Positions 45,352-57,244 of a DNA stretch of 64,000 bases are shown here, one piece after another (the stretch's first letter is position 1; every line of letters starts with the position of its first letter). Source of the stretch: Arabidopsis thaliana (lineage: Eukaryota > Streptophyta > Magnoliopsida > Brassicales > Brassicaceae); contig NC_003074.8 in the NCBI RefSeq assembly GCF_000001735.4, forward strand, positions 16,623,261 through 16,687,260, written 5' to 3'. The position numbers and the translations under genes are program-made. The notes under the pieces were generated by a model, which saw only the letters and a program-made list of their open reading frames with translations, was not told where the DNA came from and did no database searches.

Positions 45352-46582
45352 TTCTGAAGAAACAGAGAGTCTGATTATTCTGAAAGAAACTGTCTTTCAC
45401 ACCAATGGTCGATGAAATTTTCTCCAGCTGCAAAAAAGGTCAGGTCAAAACTTTTTCACTATATAATACAACATCCAATATTTTTTCAATGTCAAATCCA
45501 CCATAATTTATTAACTTTTCTTGTATCCATTGAATTTGTCTAAGAGCAATGAAAACATCTTATCTTTGAGCATTTCAGAGTTGACTTGAGAAATGTAATG
45601 ACATGCAACATTTACATATACTAAGCCATCACATATTTTAAACATAACAGCTCCTAAAATACTAAACTAAAATAGATATAAAAAAACTGAGACTTCTATA
45701 ACATTCCCTGGTTCAAAGAATATTTTCCACTATCATCAAGAACAAACCCACAATACTAAAATCAGAATCTCTAGTTAAATAAGTATATATCTACTAGTTT
45801 CTTCTCAACTCCAATATATCTTCAGGTATTAAGCAAATACATCCTAACAAAGAAACAATTCATAATCCAAATTAGGTAGACACAGAAACTTGTAAAAATA
45901 TTCATACCAAGCTGAATACAAAGTCAAGTCCACCATGTTCACGCCAAGTACTCGTCTTTGGCATTTGATACCTATGATTTGCAGCTCCCGTGTTCTCATC
46001 AACACCAAACAATGATTTTGAACGAAAAAAGGCCATCAATCAGACAGAAATTGAACGGACAAGATACTGTAGTGGCGAATCAGAAAAAGTTTACTTGAAC
46101 AACAGGAGATGTGCATCAACATTTGCCTGCATTTCTCAGATGAATCATAATTCAAGCTCAAGCTAAGCTTTCTTCTCTCCCTTCCCATGGCTCAGAAAAT
46201 CATATCCTCAATTTAGAAAATCACAATGAAATCAAGCCGATGGGAGAAAGCACAGTGTCGCCATGAGCCGCCTCTGAGAAAGAAAACTGCGAAATCATCT
46301 CGGCCGACAGATCTTGCGACGGAGATCAGATGGTAATGCCCATAAAGGAATCGTTATCGACGTAAAGCGACGCCGTTTTGGAAGTACACGTTTTACTCTT
46401 TATTTCAATTTGTTTTTTGGTTCAACTCTCGTGTTATTTTATTATTACCTTAATTAATCTACCAGTTTACTTTTCATCTAATTATACTAAATCAACAGTC
46501 ACTTTTCCCAAAACTGCAAGTCTCTCCTTTTGCCATGTATGCTTAAGTCTAAAATTTTGGTCTTTCACATTCGTAAAACAAT
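45352..46582. other. 5' flank of the gutted copy, then junction with the retrotransposon remnant
   Basis: 45390-46340 is the duplicated counterpart of the copy-6 upstream region. 46340-46582 is AT-rich, with no gene recognised, and leads directly into the retrotransposon remnant. Confidence 0.5.
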
Positions 46583-48776
46583 TCACTGCCTTCTACTATT
46601 ATTTTTCAATCGCACTTGATGATATCCTTCACGTAAATCAATCTTAGAGAAGACAACAGACCCTCCCAGTTCATCCATTAGATCTTCAATAAGAGGAATT
46701 GGAAACCTATCTTTCACAGTCATTCCATTGAGTTCCCGATAATCAACACATAAACGCCAAGATCCATCCTTCTTTTTGACTAGCACCACCGGTGAAGCAT
46801 AAGGACTAGAACTTACTTGAACTGTACCACTTTGTAACATCTCTTCAACCAACTTGTCAATCTCATTCTTCTGGTGAATAGAGTACCGATAGGGTCGTTG
46901 ATTAACGGGATTAGAGCCCTCCAACAACTCAATTTTGTGGTCATGTTGAGTCCGAAATGGAGGCAATTCAGTTGGTTCAGCAAAAATATCAGGGAAGTCT
47001 TTGACAAGCTCCTCTATCTCCGTATCATCACCCTCCGTCTTTGCTACTGCATTCACAGAACAACTCAATCCCTGTTCCAACAACTCTTCTTCTGCTGGCA
47101 CTTCACGAACATACAACAAAGCAATCTGAACTTGATCATCATCCAACTTTCTTAATTTCTGTGCTTTCACATCTCGGACAGAACCTTCACGAATTCCACG
47201 TAATAGCACCTTCTGGTTATTGTACTTAAACTTCATTTCCAACTCCTTAAACTCCCATGAAATGCGGCCCAAAGTTTCCAACCATTGTACTCCCAACACC
47301 ATATCAATACCTTGTAGTGGAATTAGTAAAATATCAGACTGAAATGTTGTAGTCTGCAGATTCCAAGTGAACTTAGAAATCTTGCCATCCACATTAATTT
47401 TTCTCCCATCTGCAACAGAAACTCTAGTTAAACCTGCATATTCAATCGCACAACCAAGTTTAGCAGCCACAGCAGAGTCAATAAAATTGTGAGTTGACCC
47501 TGAATCAATCAAAATAAACACAGGCTTCTTCCCATATGTTCCCCTGACCCGCATTGTTCGATAACCAGCAACTCCTGAAACTGCATTAACTGAAATCTGA
47601 GGTTCCTCTTCATTGTACAAAACTTCCTCAGCATCCTTGTATTCATCATCAACATCGATACTAAAAAGCTGAGTTTTCTTATGAACCAAATAGTGTTCCG
47701 GTGTAAACTTCTCATCACAAAAATAACAAAGCCCCTTAGCACGCCTATCACTCATCTCTTGCTGTGTTAATTTCTTTGTATTTTGAGGTTTAAAAGACAC
47801 CTTGTTGCCATAATTCTCACCTTTCTGATCCACGTCACGCGAAGTCTTAGAAACACCCGTAGTAACCCCTGCTTTAGATTGCCAATTTGTAGAAAAAGTT
47901 TTCTTAGGATGAGCCTTTTCATACAAACGTCCCAAACGCAAACAATCACGCACTATTCTCGGCTGAAACATCTTCACATGCATTTGTGTATCCAAACGTA
48001 AACCCGCCAAATACACACACACCAAATAATCTTCAAACAAATTCACTCTCATCTTAATATTCTCAAACTTCTGATGACATTCCACAATTCCATCTGTCTC
48101 TTGCAATTTTTTCAGCTCTGCCATTGGATCATCATCATCTTCATCAAATCTGTCTTTCAACAATTTCACATATTCAGGCCAATCAAACATAACATCCAAA
48201 CCCACACCAGACTGAATAAACGTGTATGGAAGCCATTTTAACCTTCAAATCCTCAGGAGTAAAATCAACACCAAAAAATTCTTCAACCTTAAACAGCCAT
48301 TCATTGATTCTGCTTCCATCAAACCTGGGAAAATCGATTTTGCCTAATCTAGTAAGACCTCCACAATAAGGATTTGGTTCAAGTCTTACCGGTTCAGCTC
48401 GATACTCCCTCTGATGATCAGATCCACCGGATCTTGCCATCGTTGATGTTGATGACCTTGGTAAGCTCCGATCTAACACCTCATCCTCATCCATAACCTT
48501 CTTCGCTGTCGATCTGCTCATCGCACCCATCATATCAGCAATCTGCTTCAACATCGCCTTATGTTGCTCAGCGACCAACTCTTCCAACCTCGACATGCGT
48601 GAGGCAATCGGATCTTCCCTCTCAACACCTTTCCCTTTCAAATCCTCTTCCTGCGATCTCGTAGTCACCATCTTTGCCGAGAAACGACACAGCTTTGATA
48701 CCTTTAATACAGTAAAGTCACCGATGCTCACCGGACTCTTCACTTCTCCGATCAACGAACAAATATGTAACCTCAC
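46583..48776 (-). mobile_element. Ty3/gypsy-type LTR retrotransposon remnant, broken
   Basis: Minus-strand remnant of a plant Ty3/gypsy element. Visible parts, in order, are a gag-like region, a retroviral-type aspartic protease (DSGST motif) and the beginning of the reverse transcriptase. The remainder of pol and the downstream end are absent, and no matching pair of long terminal repeats was found, though 48780-49300 may be related 5' sequence. It is an incomplete, broken copy with more than one defect. Age cannot be judged without paired LTRs. It lies between the gutted lectin kinase and the decayed ClpC copy. Confidence 0.85.
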
Positions 48777-49732
48777 TCCGATGTTCCTGAAACACGAAAA
48801 TGATAAAGCGTTAACTCTCGAGACGAGAGAAACTTAGCTCATGAATTGTTTTTGGGTTTTTTAGATTTTTACAAATGATTCTCGATGATGATGGAAATGA
48901 TCTGCTCATGACTCATATAGCTCCTAACGGCCTTCTCACATCTGCCCGTTATAAGCTTCCACGCGTCACTTCCAGATCTTTCTTATTTGCCACTTGATTC
49001 CACACGTGCCAACTCACACGTGCGATGGTTCTGCAACAACAATACTTGAAATCGACAAAATTAAACGGATCTCCAATTGTATAAATTCGAGAACGTTACT
49101 CTCCCCAAACAAACCATCATTGGACATAGACGAGCCACACGATCTCAATCTCACGCTCATATTTCACGTGATTCCACGCCACCTGCTCACGCCGTTTTCT
49201 TCTCAGACAACAATGGAGTTCTATTAGTTTCAACTAGTTACATATATATAGAGTTCAATCAATGTTGTTACAAGTTTACAGTGGCTCCATCGTTGAAGGC
49301 TTAATTACAGCTGCAGGGAATCGTCGGTTCGACACTAGGTTGTGTCCGATTTTCTTCTTAACTTTAATTTTTAAAACGACGTCGTTTTGAACTGTTAACG
49401 GAAAGTTGACTCCGTTATTTTTCTGTTAACGGAAATTTCACGGCATGCCTTAAATGACCAAGTCAACGAAACTTAGACATTTTTTAAGAAGTTAACTCAA
49501 ACTTTGAGGTTTAAATGACATTTCGAAAGTTCATGCTTTTTTCGTCCCAAATTTGAAAGTTTGCGCATTTTCCGACATTTTTCCCATTATTACGTAACTA
49601 TAAATTTTAGCATTTTTATATTTGACATTAATAAATTGAAAAATCCAGTTAAATATTATAAACAATTTAGAAAAAAGATCCTTTATACTTGATCAATCAT
49701 TTGAAAGCCTAAATTTTTAACCTGTTTCGAAT
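48777..49732. other. Region between the retrotransposon remnant and the ClpC-like copy
   Basis: 48777-49320 may be the 5' non-coding part of the retrotransposon remnant (TATATATA at about 49243-49250), but no LTR borders can be fixed. 49330-49570 contains GTTAACGGAAA repeated near 49397 and 49424. No gene was recognised. Confidence 0.4.
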
Positions 49733-51620
49733 ATGAAACCTGTTTCGAGAATTCAAAGGTTCTCAGGGTTAGGGAACTTAAGGGCTTCCAGTGCACTGGA
49801 TTTAATGGCAAGGCCTTTCCTTTTGAAGTTTAACCTTTCAATCTCATCCCGGAAATAAAAAGCTAGCCGATGCATACCCTAATCGATGTTTGAGCGTTTT
49901 ACTGAGAAAGCAATTAAGGTCATAACGTTGGCTCAAGAGGAAGCTCGGAGACTTGGCTATAACTTTTTTGGGACTGAGCATATACTGCTAAGTCTAATTG
50001 GGGAAGGGACTGGGATCGCTGCAAAGGTTCTTAAATCCATGGGGATCAATCTTAAAGATGCACGTGTGGAAGTGGAAAAGATAATTGGGAGAGGCAGTGG
50101 ATTTGTTGTAGTGGAGATTCCATTTACTCCTCGCAAAGCGTGTGCTGGATTTGTCACTAGAGGAAGCTCGACAACTCGGTAAAGATCTTTCGCTATTTAT
50201 TATTATTTAGGCTCGGAGCTTGTTATGTGTTGTACAAGGCATAAGGTTACTTGACTCTTGTTGCTATTGTTGATCCTAGGGCATAACTACATTGGTTCAG
50301 AGCACCTTTTGCTTGGTCTACTTCGTGAAGGGGAGGGTATTGCAGTTCGTGTCTTGGAGATATTGGGTGCAGATCCTAGTAATATCCGGACACAAGTAAA
50401 TGCACCAATTCTTGTTAATGTTATGTCTTAGTAAACAATTTCTTGATTACAGTTTGAGATACATATATCATTTTCAGGTTATACGTATGGTCGAGGGAAA
50501 CAATGAAGTCACAACAAGCGTTGGTGGCGGAAGTAATGGAAACAGCAACATGGCAAGTTGGCAACACTAGAAGAGTATGGGACTAATTAACTTAACTAAA
50601 CTAGCAGAAGAGGTAATAAATATATGTACTCATCTTGAAGAGAGTGTCATGTTAATGCTTGAAGTTTTATGCTGAATTTTGGTTTTTTACTTTCTATGGT
50701 AGGGTAAACTGGATCCGGTTGTTGGAAGGCAGCCACAGATAAAACGAGTGGTCCAGATCTTGGCTCGAAGAACCTGCAGGAACAACGCGTGTCTTATTGG
50801 AAAGCCTGGAGTTGGGAAGAGAGCAATAGCGGAAGGAATTGCACAGCGAATTGCTAGTGGTGATGTTCCTGAAACAATCAAGGGGAAGATGGTAAATATT
50901 TTCCCATTGGATCATTTTGTAATGAATTTGAGAGGCTTAGCTAGAGTGCAAAAATGTGTATATATGTTTTAAGTAATTTACTTTTACTTTTTATGACGGT
51001 CAAGACTTCATCTCATTCTTTCTTTCCTTGAGAATGTGGCAGGGAATTGGTGTGATTATATTGATGAATGCGCAATTAAAAAAATATTACTTCTACTTTT
51101 TTATCAGGTTATAACATTTGATATGGGTCTTCTAGTGGCTGGAACGAAATCCGGTGGAGAAGCCGAGGGAAAATTGAAGAAGTTTATGGGCAAAGTGATG
51201 ACATAATTCTGTTTATTGATGAAATGCACTTGCTCATCGGTGCAGGAGCCGTTGAAGGTGCGATAGATGCTGCTAACATCTTAAAACCAGCTCTAGAAAG
51301 ATGTGAATTGCAGGTAAATTTTATAAATTCTTTTTATATCTAATGATGTCAAATTTTTCAATTCATAGAACTGGAAACTCAATTTTTACCAAATGTTTTT
51401 TTATTTGGGTACGGTTGTAGTGTATGAGTACAGGAAGCACATTGAGAATGATCCTGCATTGGAGAGACGGTTCCAGCCTGTGAAGGTACCTGAACCAACT
51501 GTAGAAGAAGCTATACAGATCACTACTGTTTTAGCTAAAGGCAAAGAAGTGAACAAAGCCGATAATGAAGCCGAGGAAGGAAGACCTACTGTTACGGAAG
51601 CCGATAATGAAGCTGAGTAA
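49733..51620 (+). pseudogene. Decayed partial copy of a chloroplast ClpC chaperone gene
   Basis: 49733-49856 encodes a vestige of the ClpC transit peptide (RIQRFSGLGNL, SSALDLMARP) but stops before the mature start. The double Clp-N domain follows in exons 49886-50178 ([20 protein letters not shown]) and 50280-50395 ([20 protein letters not shown]). The D1 ATPase lies in 50702-50890 ([11 protein letters not shown]; Walker A altered to [13 protein letters not shown], Thr to Arg) and 51108-51312 (Walker B ILFIDE). The last piece ([22 protein letters not shown]) jumps from EEAIQI straight to [14 protein letters not shown], i.e. to the ClpC middle region, so about 150 residues are missing, then stops at 51620. 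Frame changes lie near 50115, 50560 and 51180. Introns are kept, so it is a DNA-level duplicate. From memory At3g45450. A short Clp-N protein might still be made. Confidence 0.85.
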
Positions 51621-52153
51621 GTGTTACTGAATTGAGTCGCATATGATTCATATTTGTACTTAAATCTCTTTTTTTGTATGGATATTGATTGCTCAGTAAC
51701 CATAGAGTCATAGAGAATTTCCCACAAAAAAAAACGAGATTTGGTTAGTGTTCAATGAGATATGAGTGTCAAATTTTATTTATATTTGATCAACGAAACA
51801 TGTTTTAAAGAAACCCTAAAAACCTAGCTCCCATACCAAAATCATAAGAGATAAGTAGCTCTCCACTGTTTGCCTCCTGTCTCAAGATTCTATCGTCCTA
51901 CTCTATTCTTAGTCGTCTCCATGTATTTCCGCTAGAGGAACGGAATAACAAGGTTTCCTCTATACGGTTTCTTAGACCTAAATAAAAACAGCCCTAGCCC
52001 TAGCTGGTTCACTCAGAGGTCACACAAATCATTCACCAACATATATATTTCTATGGTTTTAGCCAAAAAAAGAAAAAGAAAAAAGATGAGTATATGGTGA
52101 GTCACACAACTTAATCAAACATTAATGTAGTTGTATCTAAAAAAATCAGGTGT
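51621..52153. other. Intergenic region after the ClpC-like copy
   Basis: No gene was recognised. 51800-52010 is less AT-rich and contains AAACCCTA- and CTAGCCCTAGC-type stretches, but no domain or repeat could be assigned. Confidence 0.4.
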
Positions 52154-53174
52154 GTAAGAGCAAGTCCATTGGGGGAACCTTATGAGTTTCTTAAAAGAAT
52201 CCTAAAGAAAACAAACCAAAAAATAAAGCAGAATTGAGATATTAAGCAAGGTGCGCACCTTGCATTAGGTGTTTTTTGGTCTGTAAGGTACGCTTACGTG
52301 GCATGATTCCATTGGATTACTAAACAAAACAATTTTCTCTTTTTCATGTTTTTTTCTTTCTGTCGCAAATCTCTTTCTCTTCTCACAATCTCTTCATCAT
52401 CTCTGAGCCTTAGTGTATCAAGTTTCTCTCTATCTCTCTTGCGATTTCTCTCTCTCGCATTGCGTTCTTCTCGTTGTCTCTCTTTGTCTATTTGTATCTT
52501 TGTCTCTCTCTGTCTCTCTTTGTGTCTCTGTGATTGTTTCAATCACTTTCTCTAAGAAAGTGTAATTGCAATGAGAAGACGAATTTGTTCATGGGTTTAC
52601 TCCACAGTGGTTACTTTCTTTGTTGAATTCATATGAAGCTTTGTGACGATTGGATTTTGTGATCATATTTGCTATGAGGTAAATTAGTTCCAATTTGAAT
52701 GATTAGAAGTGCTTTGGTACTATTACCAGGTTTATGAATTAATAGTTGAGTGTTTTTGAAGAATCTAGAGCTTGTAATTGTTGATGCCAACCACGTGTTT
52801 GATGAAATGCCTCACCGGATCAATAGCTATTTATGAAAAGTAAATTCATGTTATGATAAGTTGGTTTTGGTTTTGTGTGTTGCTTTTCTTCATGCGTTTC
52901 CTTTGGAGGATCACATAAAAATCTGCATCTTGTAGTTCTTTTATGAGTTCCTGCAGTATTTGTGGAACAAAATTTAGTCATCTTTCATAGGGCTTTATTG
53001 TAAAAGCTGGGAAATCATTTTGTTTATATGCTTTGTGATTAGAAGAAGGATATTTCAATGTTTATACTAATTGAACGATTATATGTGATGTCTGAAACTG
53101 GTTATTGTTTTGCAGGCAAGGAAAGGATGTTGTGATTGACATTAAAAACGGATTGGTAGCAGGAATCTAAAACA

Positions 53175-53300
53175 GGGCCTTACTTGCAGAGGTAAAATGA
53201 CAACTATCCATGGTACTGATGATAATATATTCGAGGCATTGAGGTAATTGATGTTTGGTTATTTGTTACTGAACAAACAGGGCCTTACTTGCAGAGGTAT
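53175..53300 (+). repeat. Duplicated 23-bp block before the VPS29 fragment
   Basis: ACAGGGCCTTACTTGCAGAGG is present at about 53175 and 53276. The second copy runs directly into the frame that leads to the VPS29-like residues. Confidence 0.7.
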
Positions 53301-53330
53301 GAAAAAGAGTTTCTCTACATGCTATATGTA

Positions 53331-53420
53331 AAGGTGATCCCATGGGGTGATCTAGACTCACTCGCCATGCTTCAAAGACAACTCGGCGTTGACATACTCG
53401 TAACAGGCCATACCACTAGT
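53331..53420 (+). pseudogene. VPS29 (retromer subunit) gene fragment
   Basis: About 29 codons read [19 protein letters not shown] followed by VDILVTGHT. This is the highly conserved metallophosphoesterase-fold segment of VPS29, the retromer subunit that sorts vacuolar receptors. In the full protein it follows GHQ and precedes HQFTAYKHEGG. Homology stops exactly after GHT, and the surrounding frame (EKEFLYMLY before, TSLVLYHLS after) is unrelated. This is a captured or duplicated exon piece, not a working gene. From memory the parent gene is elsewhere on the same chromosome (At3g47810). Confidence 0.8.
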
Positions 53421-54357
53421 TTGGTTTTGTATCACTTATCTTTGTTACCACTATTTTGGTTTTGTATCATTTTTGTTTGACACCACAAAACAATATTCAC
53501 ACAAGTACTTTTCTTGCAATTCTACTATATAATTATCTCTATAAAATCATATATTCATATGAAACCTATCTTATTTCTCTACTTAATTTCACTCTTCTTT
53601 GTTCCAATCTTCTTTTTCACTACCAGAAACCCAATAACCAATCTTATTTTTTAATAAAAGAAACTCAAGAAACAATCTTCTTTAAAGCCAAACCCCAAGA
53701 AATTCTACTTCATCCAAAATTATGTTGCTACAAAATTTTTTTCTTTAAGAAACCCACTTAAGAATTCCACCATTGGACAATAAAATTTTTAAGGATTCAA
53801 CAAAAACTCTAAAACTCTTATTTACTCAAAGTTTAGTATTAAAAAATTATAAGGAGTCCTTAATTAGGACTCCCCAATGGGGGTGCTTACTACAAGTCTT
53901 GCGTGCATGTAGATGTTCTCAAGTTGTTGAATAAGTTGTTGTTCCTTGGTTTCCACTCATTGCTTCTGACACAATATTTGACATAAAACTATATTTGATG
54001 ATAATACTTCGTTGGTAAGAGGATTAGATTCTGATTTGTTAGAAATTTTGAAATTATCCTTGGTTTAGAAATGTGTGTGATATGAGAATAAAGAACTAGA
54101 ATGTAATGTGCAGAGAAAAGTAATAGAGATTAGAAGGTGATAACTTATTCACAAGAAATATTAATTAACATTGAAGAAATTATTAAAAAATTAATAGATT
54201 TAAGGTAATATTTTAACATATACATTATTATTTAAATGCATATGAATTTCACAAAAGAAAAGAAAATATCTAATTCAAAATAACTGTGAACTAAAGATTG
54301 AACTCCACGATTTAACGTATAATGTGCTTCTGATGCGGCATACGAGATTATACTAAT

Positions 54358-55242
54358 CTATATATACATTTTTGCAGCCATTTTAGCAAATAAATCCTGG
54401 ACTTGGACTTATTTACAATCTAATGCAATTAGCATTAAATCTTTTTTCCAAAATAATTCATTTTACTTTAAATTTTTTATTTAAATTGTCAATCACATTA
54501 TCAATCAAATTTAATCCCACTAAACTTCAAATCAATCCCTTAAAATTAGCATAAACATATTTGTTAACAATATTTTAAAACAAAGTTTTTTGTTAAATAA
54601 ATATTATTCTTACTAAACGTTTTTTGTTTAAATAAATAAATTTTGTATTTGAACTTATTTACAATGTCATGTCACTGATATTAATTATTTATTAATGAAA
54701 ATATTTAATTAAAGATTTAAATCTTCTAAATCCTTGCTTTTAGAGTTATTATGTCATTACCTTATAAGCAAAAATATTAATTCTTTAAATATTATTATTT
54801 ATATATTTAAAATTTATAAAACATTATTAATATTTAAACTTATAAAAAGTTTGATATATTACAATTTTTTAACATCATTATATAATATATAGAGTTTAAA
54901 AAAATTTTAATTTTTTCCGTCATATTTTATGATTCAAAATTTTAAAAAATGAATATATATTAATCAATTAGCAAAAAATGTGTGGGTGCAACGTTCCGCA
55001 TCGACAAAAATATTTAGACAATGATTTATAAACATATCATAAATAAGATCAATATTAATATAAATAAATGGTTTTTTTACGGGACGGGTTTGGCGGGATG
55101 GGTTTGGCAGGACGTTACTTAATAACAATTGTAAACTATAAAATAAAAATATATTATAAATAGATACAATTTGCAAAAAAAAAGTTATACGAACTTTAAA
55201 AAGATAAATTGTTACCGCGGTGTACCGCGGGATAAAATCTAG
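54358..55242 (+). mobile_element. Helitron-like non-autonomous element (ATREP type), 3' end clear, 5' end tentative
   Basis: The 3' end has the Arabidopsis Helitron signature: a GC-rich palindrome (ACCGCGGTGTACCGCGG, 55214-55230) ten bases before CTAG at 55239-55242, followed by T. A TCTATATATA start preceded by A at 54358 is a possible 5' terminus. The interior is very AT-rich and non-coding. Confidence 0.5.
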
Positions 55243-55288
55243 TCTCTATAGATATTCAGAGCAATAATTGTATTCAACAGTAAACTAA

Positions 55289-55330
55289 TCTATACTATAT
55301 AAAAAGAAAATCCAAAACCTCAGAAATTAA
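55289..55330 (+). mobile_element. 5' terminus of a second Helitron-like element
   Basis: TCTATACTATATAAAAAG preceded by A matches the common 5' end of Arabidopsis ATREP Helitrons. No matching 3' end is seen before the gene at 55420, so it is a truncated end. Confidence 0.5.
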
Positions 55331-55419
55331 ATCTTAAAATTGTCAAATTTAACAAAGCAATATAATAAGAAAGATATGGAAAAGAGAATTCAAAACACCT
55401 ATTAATCTATGTGTTTGGA

Positions 55420-56798
55420 TTAAACACGACGACTAATTGACCACATAATCATTGAATGAAAAATAAAGAAAAAAACGAGAACCAACACAGCCGCCACCAT
55501 TTGGTTATGATGACGGCAACCTCCAAGCTTCCATTGAGCTCCACATGTGTAGCAAAATGAATAACCACACCTATACATCAACCATAAACATTACAATGTT
55601 AAATACCCGAGAACATAATCAAATTCCAACATGATTTATATTTATAATCACAGTTAATAGCTATAGAATGTGATTAATGATAATACCTGCAATATACATT
55701 GATGGTTTTATGCGACAGTTTGATCATGTGTTGGCACTTTTTACATTGACGCGATATTGTTTTAGGATTTCGACCCAACGTCTTGTATTCCTTGCATGAC
55801 AAGTCACTATGCCACAGAACTTTGCAGTTAATGCAAAAGGCTTTGCGGCATTTAAAGCAGCATCTCCTAACTCCATCTTCAGTAGACTCAACGAGCTCGG
55901 TTTTCGACATCAAAGCCCAACACCTTGGATTTGGGCAATGAAATCTGTCACATACAGGGATGAACTCCTCTTTGATCCTATGTTCCCACATCTCTTCTAG
56001 TTTAGGTGTCAAAAGATGGGAACAGCTTTTAAGAGATAGGATTGATTTGCAGCCATCATGAGGACATCTCGGAACATCTCCCTCGATTAGTCTCACTTCT
56101 ATATGTTGTTTCATCCACTCTACACCGAATTGATGACGGCATAAAGCAACAGAAAACATCAGTTCATGTTCGATATTAACCTCACCGCAAGCCTTCTGCT
56201 CGGTAGGAGGCGTACGTATGCTTATTGATTCCTTTGCAAGCTTAAACGCAAACTTGGCTTGATTTTCAGTCACAGTAACAGGAATGCTAGATGTCAGTTC
56301 TCGCCTTATGCATTGCACATCATCCATTAGCAAGGCGATGTTCTCTTTCTCAGGCGCTAATCTGCCCATGACCTAACACATTCAAGGTAAAACATCAATA
56401 ACAAAAATAAGCAAAGGGATATGTGAACCTGAACAGCCAAGAAAGCTTACCAATTCATATAACTCTAAACGATCACAGCAGATTGAGATATGATTGATTC
56501 CCAAACTCACGGCTTCGGTTAATCCTCGCTTCAATGCCATAAGCTCAGCCTCCAAAACTGTAACTGTGGAGTCATGAAGTGATCCTTTCATCTGAAACAA
56601 GAGATATTCATCCTCTTCTCTGAAAATTGCAACCTCAAATCCCGCCGATAATTGAGCTGATGTTTTCTCCCTTACCAAACCCTTAAAGTAAAGGTTGTAT
56701 GTGTCAGAATGAAAGTCGCCCGGTGAGGGTTTTCCGGTGGGGTTTCGGCCATAGTCTCTTTCCAGGGTTCCTTCTTTCTCCATGAATCTGTTGCACAT
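55420..56798 (-). CDS. RNase H-like / RING-IBR-RING fusion protein with a degenerate RBR and hydrophobic tail
   Basis: Exons 56451-56798, 55687-56372 and 55420-55570 join in phase to 394 residues. Residues about 35-116 form an RNase H-like fold (YNLYFKG, EAELMALKRGL, ICCDRLELYEL); the first catalytic Asp is Lys (YFKG). The RBR module follows. RING1 is damaged (CGEVNIEHE and QFGVEWM, where paralogues have CxxC and CVEC). The IBR region (CDRFHCPNPRCW, CCFKCRKAFCINCKVLWHS) is good. RING2 keeps its zinc ligands (CKKCQHMI, CRCGYSFCYTCG), but the catalytic Gly-Cys-x-His is KTIN, so Cys and His are both gone. The C-terminus is a hydrophobic segment (MVAAVLVLVFFFIFHSMIMW), a likely tail anchor. It is probably not an active ubiquitin ligase. 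From memory At3g45460. Confidence 0.88.
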
Positions 56799-57244
56799 AC
56801 TTGAAGATTTGTTTTTCGTAGGGGGCCTAAGGTTTAATGACTCGACACATACAATTCTAGGTTTTATAGATTATATATCAGAAGCGGCTCCTAGCTCGTT
56901 CGTGTGATTAAACTAATTAACTTTATAATTAAAAGGGAACTAAGAGAAATTAAAAAAGAAAGAGCCCTATGCAAAAAAAAGAAAATTAAACTTTTATCAA
57001 ATTAAGGAATATTTTTTCATATATATCAAAAAAGTAAATTAAAATTAAAAAACCTAAACAAAAACGATAGGGAAAAGTAATGTTATCGGAAAAGTAGTAC
57101 TATTAAAAAAAAAAAAAAGTATTTTTGTTGATCTCTAGACCTCATAAGATACAAAGAATTGAGAAAAGAGTGTTTCATAACAACTATGGATATTCAGCAT
57201 ATACGACCAGTCCACCATGAGCATACAAATCATCCCAATCATCT
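56799..57244. other. Intergenic region in the RBR cluster
   Basis: Promoter side of the 56798 gene and 3' flank of the 58190 gene. AT-rich with a poly-A run near 57105. Nothing else recognised. Confidence 0.55.

Larger units (their letters stand above)
52154..53890. mobile_element. Segment bounded by short inverted repeats, possible non-autonomous DNA transposon
   Basis: The left end GTAAGAGCAAGTCCATTGGGG (52155) and the reverse complement of the right end (GTAAGCACCCCCATTGGGG, ending 53890) match over most of 20 bp. This resembles the GAGCA...CCAATGG ends of plant PIF/Harbinger-like elements. No clear target duplication was found. The inside has a long TCTCT-rich tract (52330-52550), a duplicated 23-bp block (53175 and 53276) and a VPS29 gene fragment. 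No transposase is visible. Confidence 0.4.

Noticed and set aside
48777-49320. Possible long terminal repeat beside the Ty3/gypsy remnant
   Set aside because: No second copy, no clear terminal dinucleotides and no primer-binding site could be recognised, so borders were not called.
52294-52542. Highly charged Arg/Glu-rich open frame (minus)
   Set aside because: Translation of a simple TCTCT-rich tract; the composition explains the apparent RS/RE-like protein.
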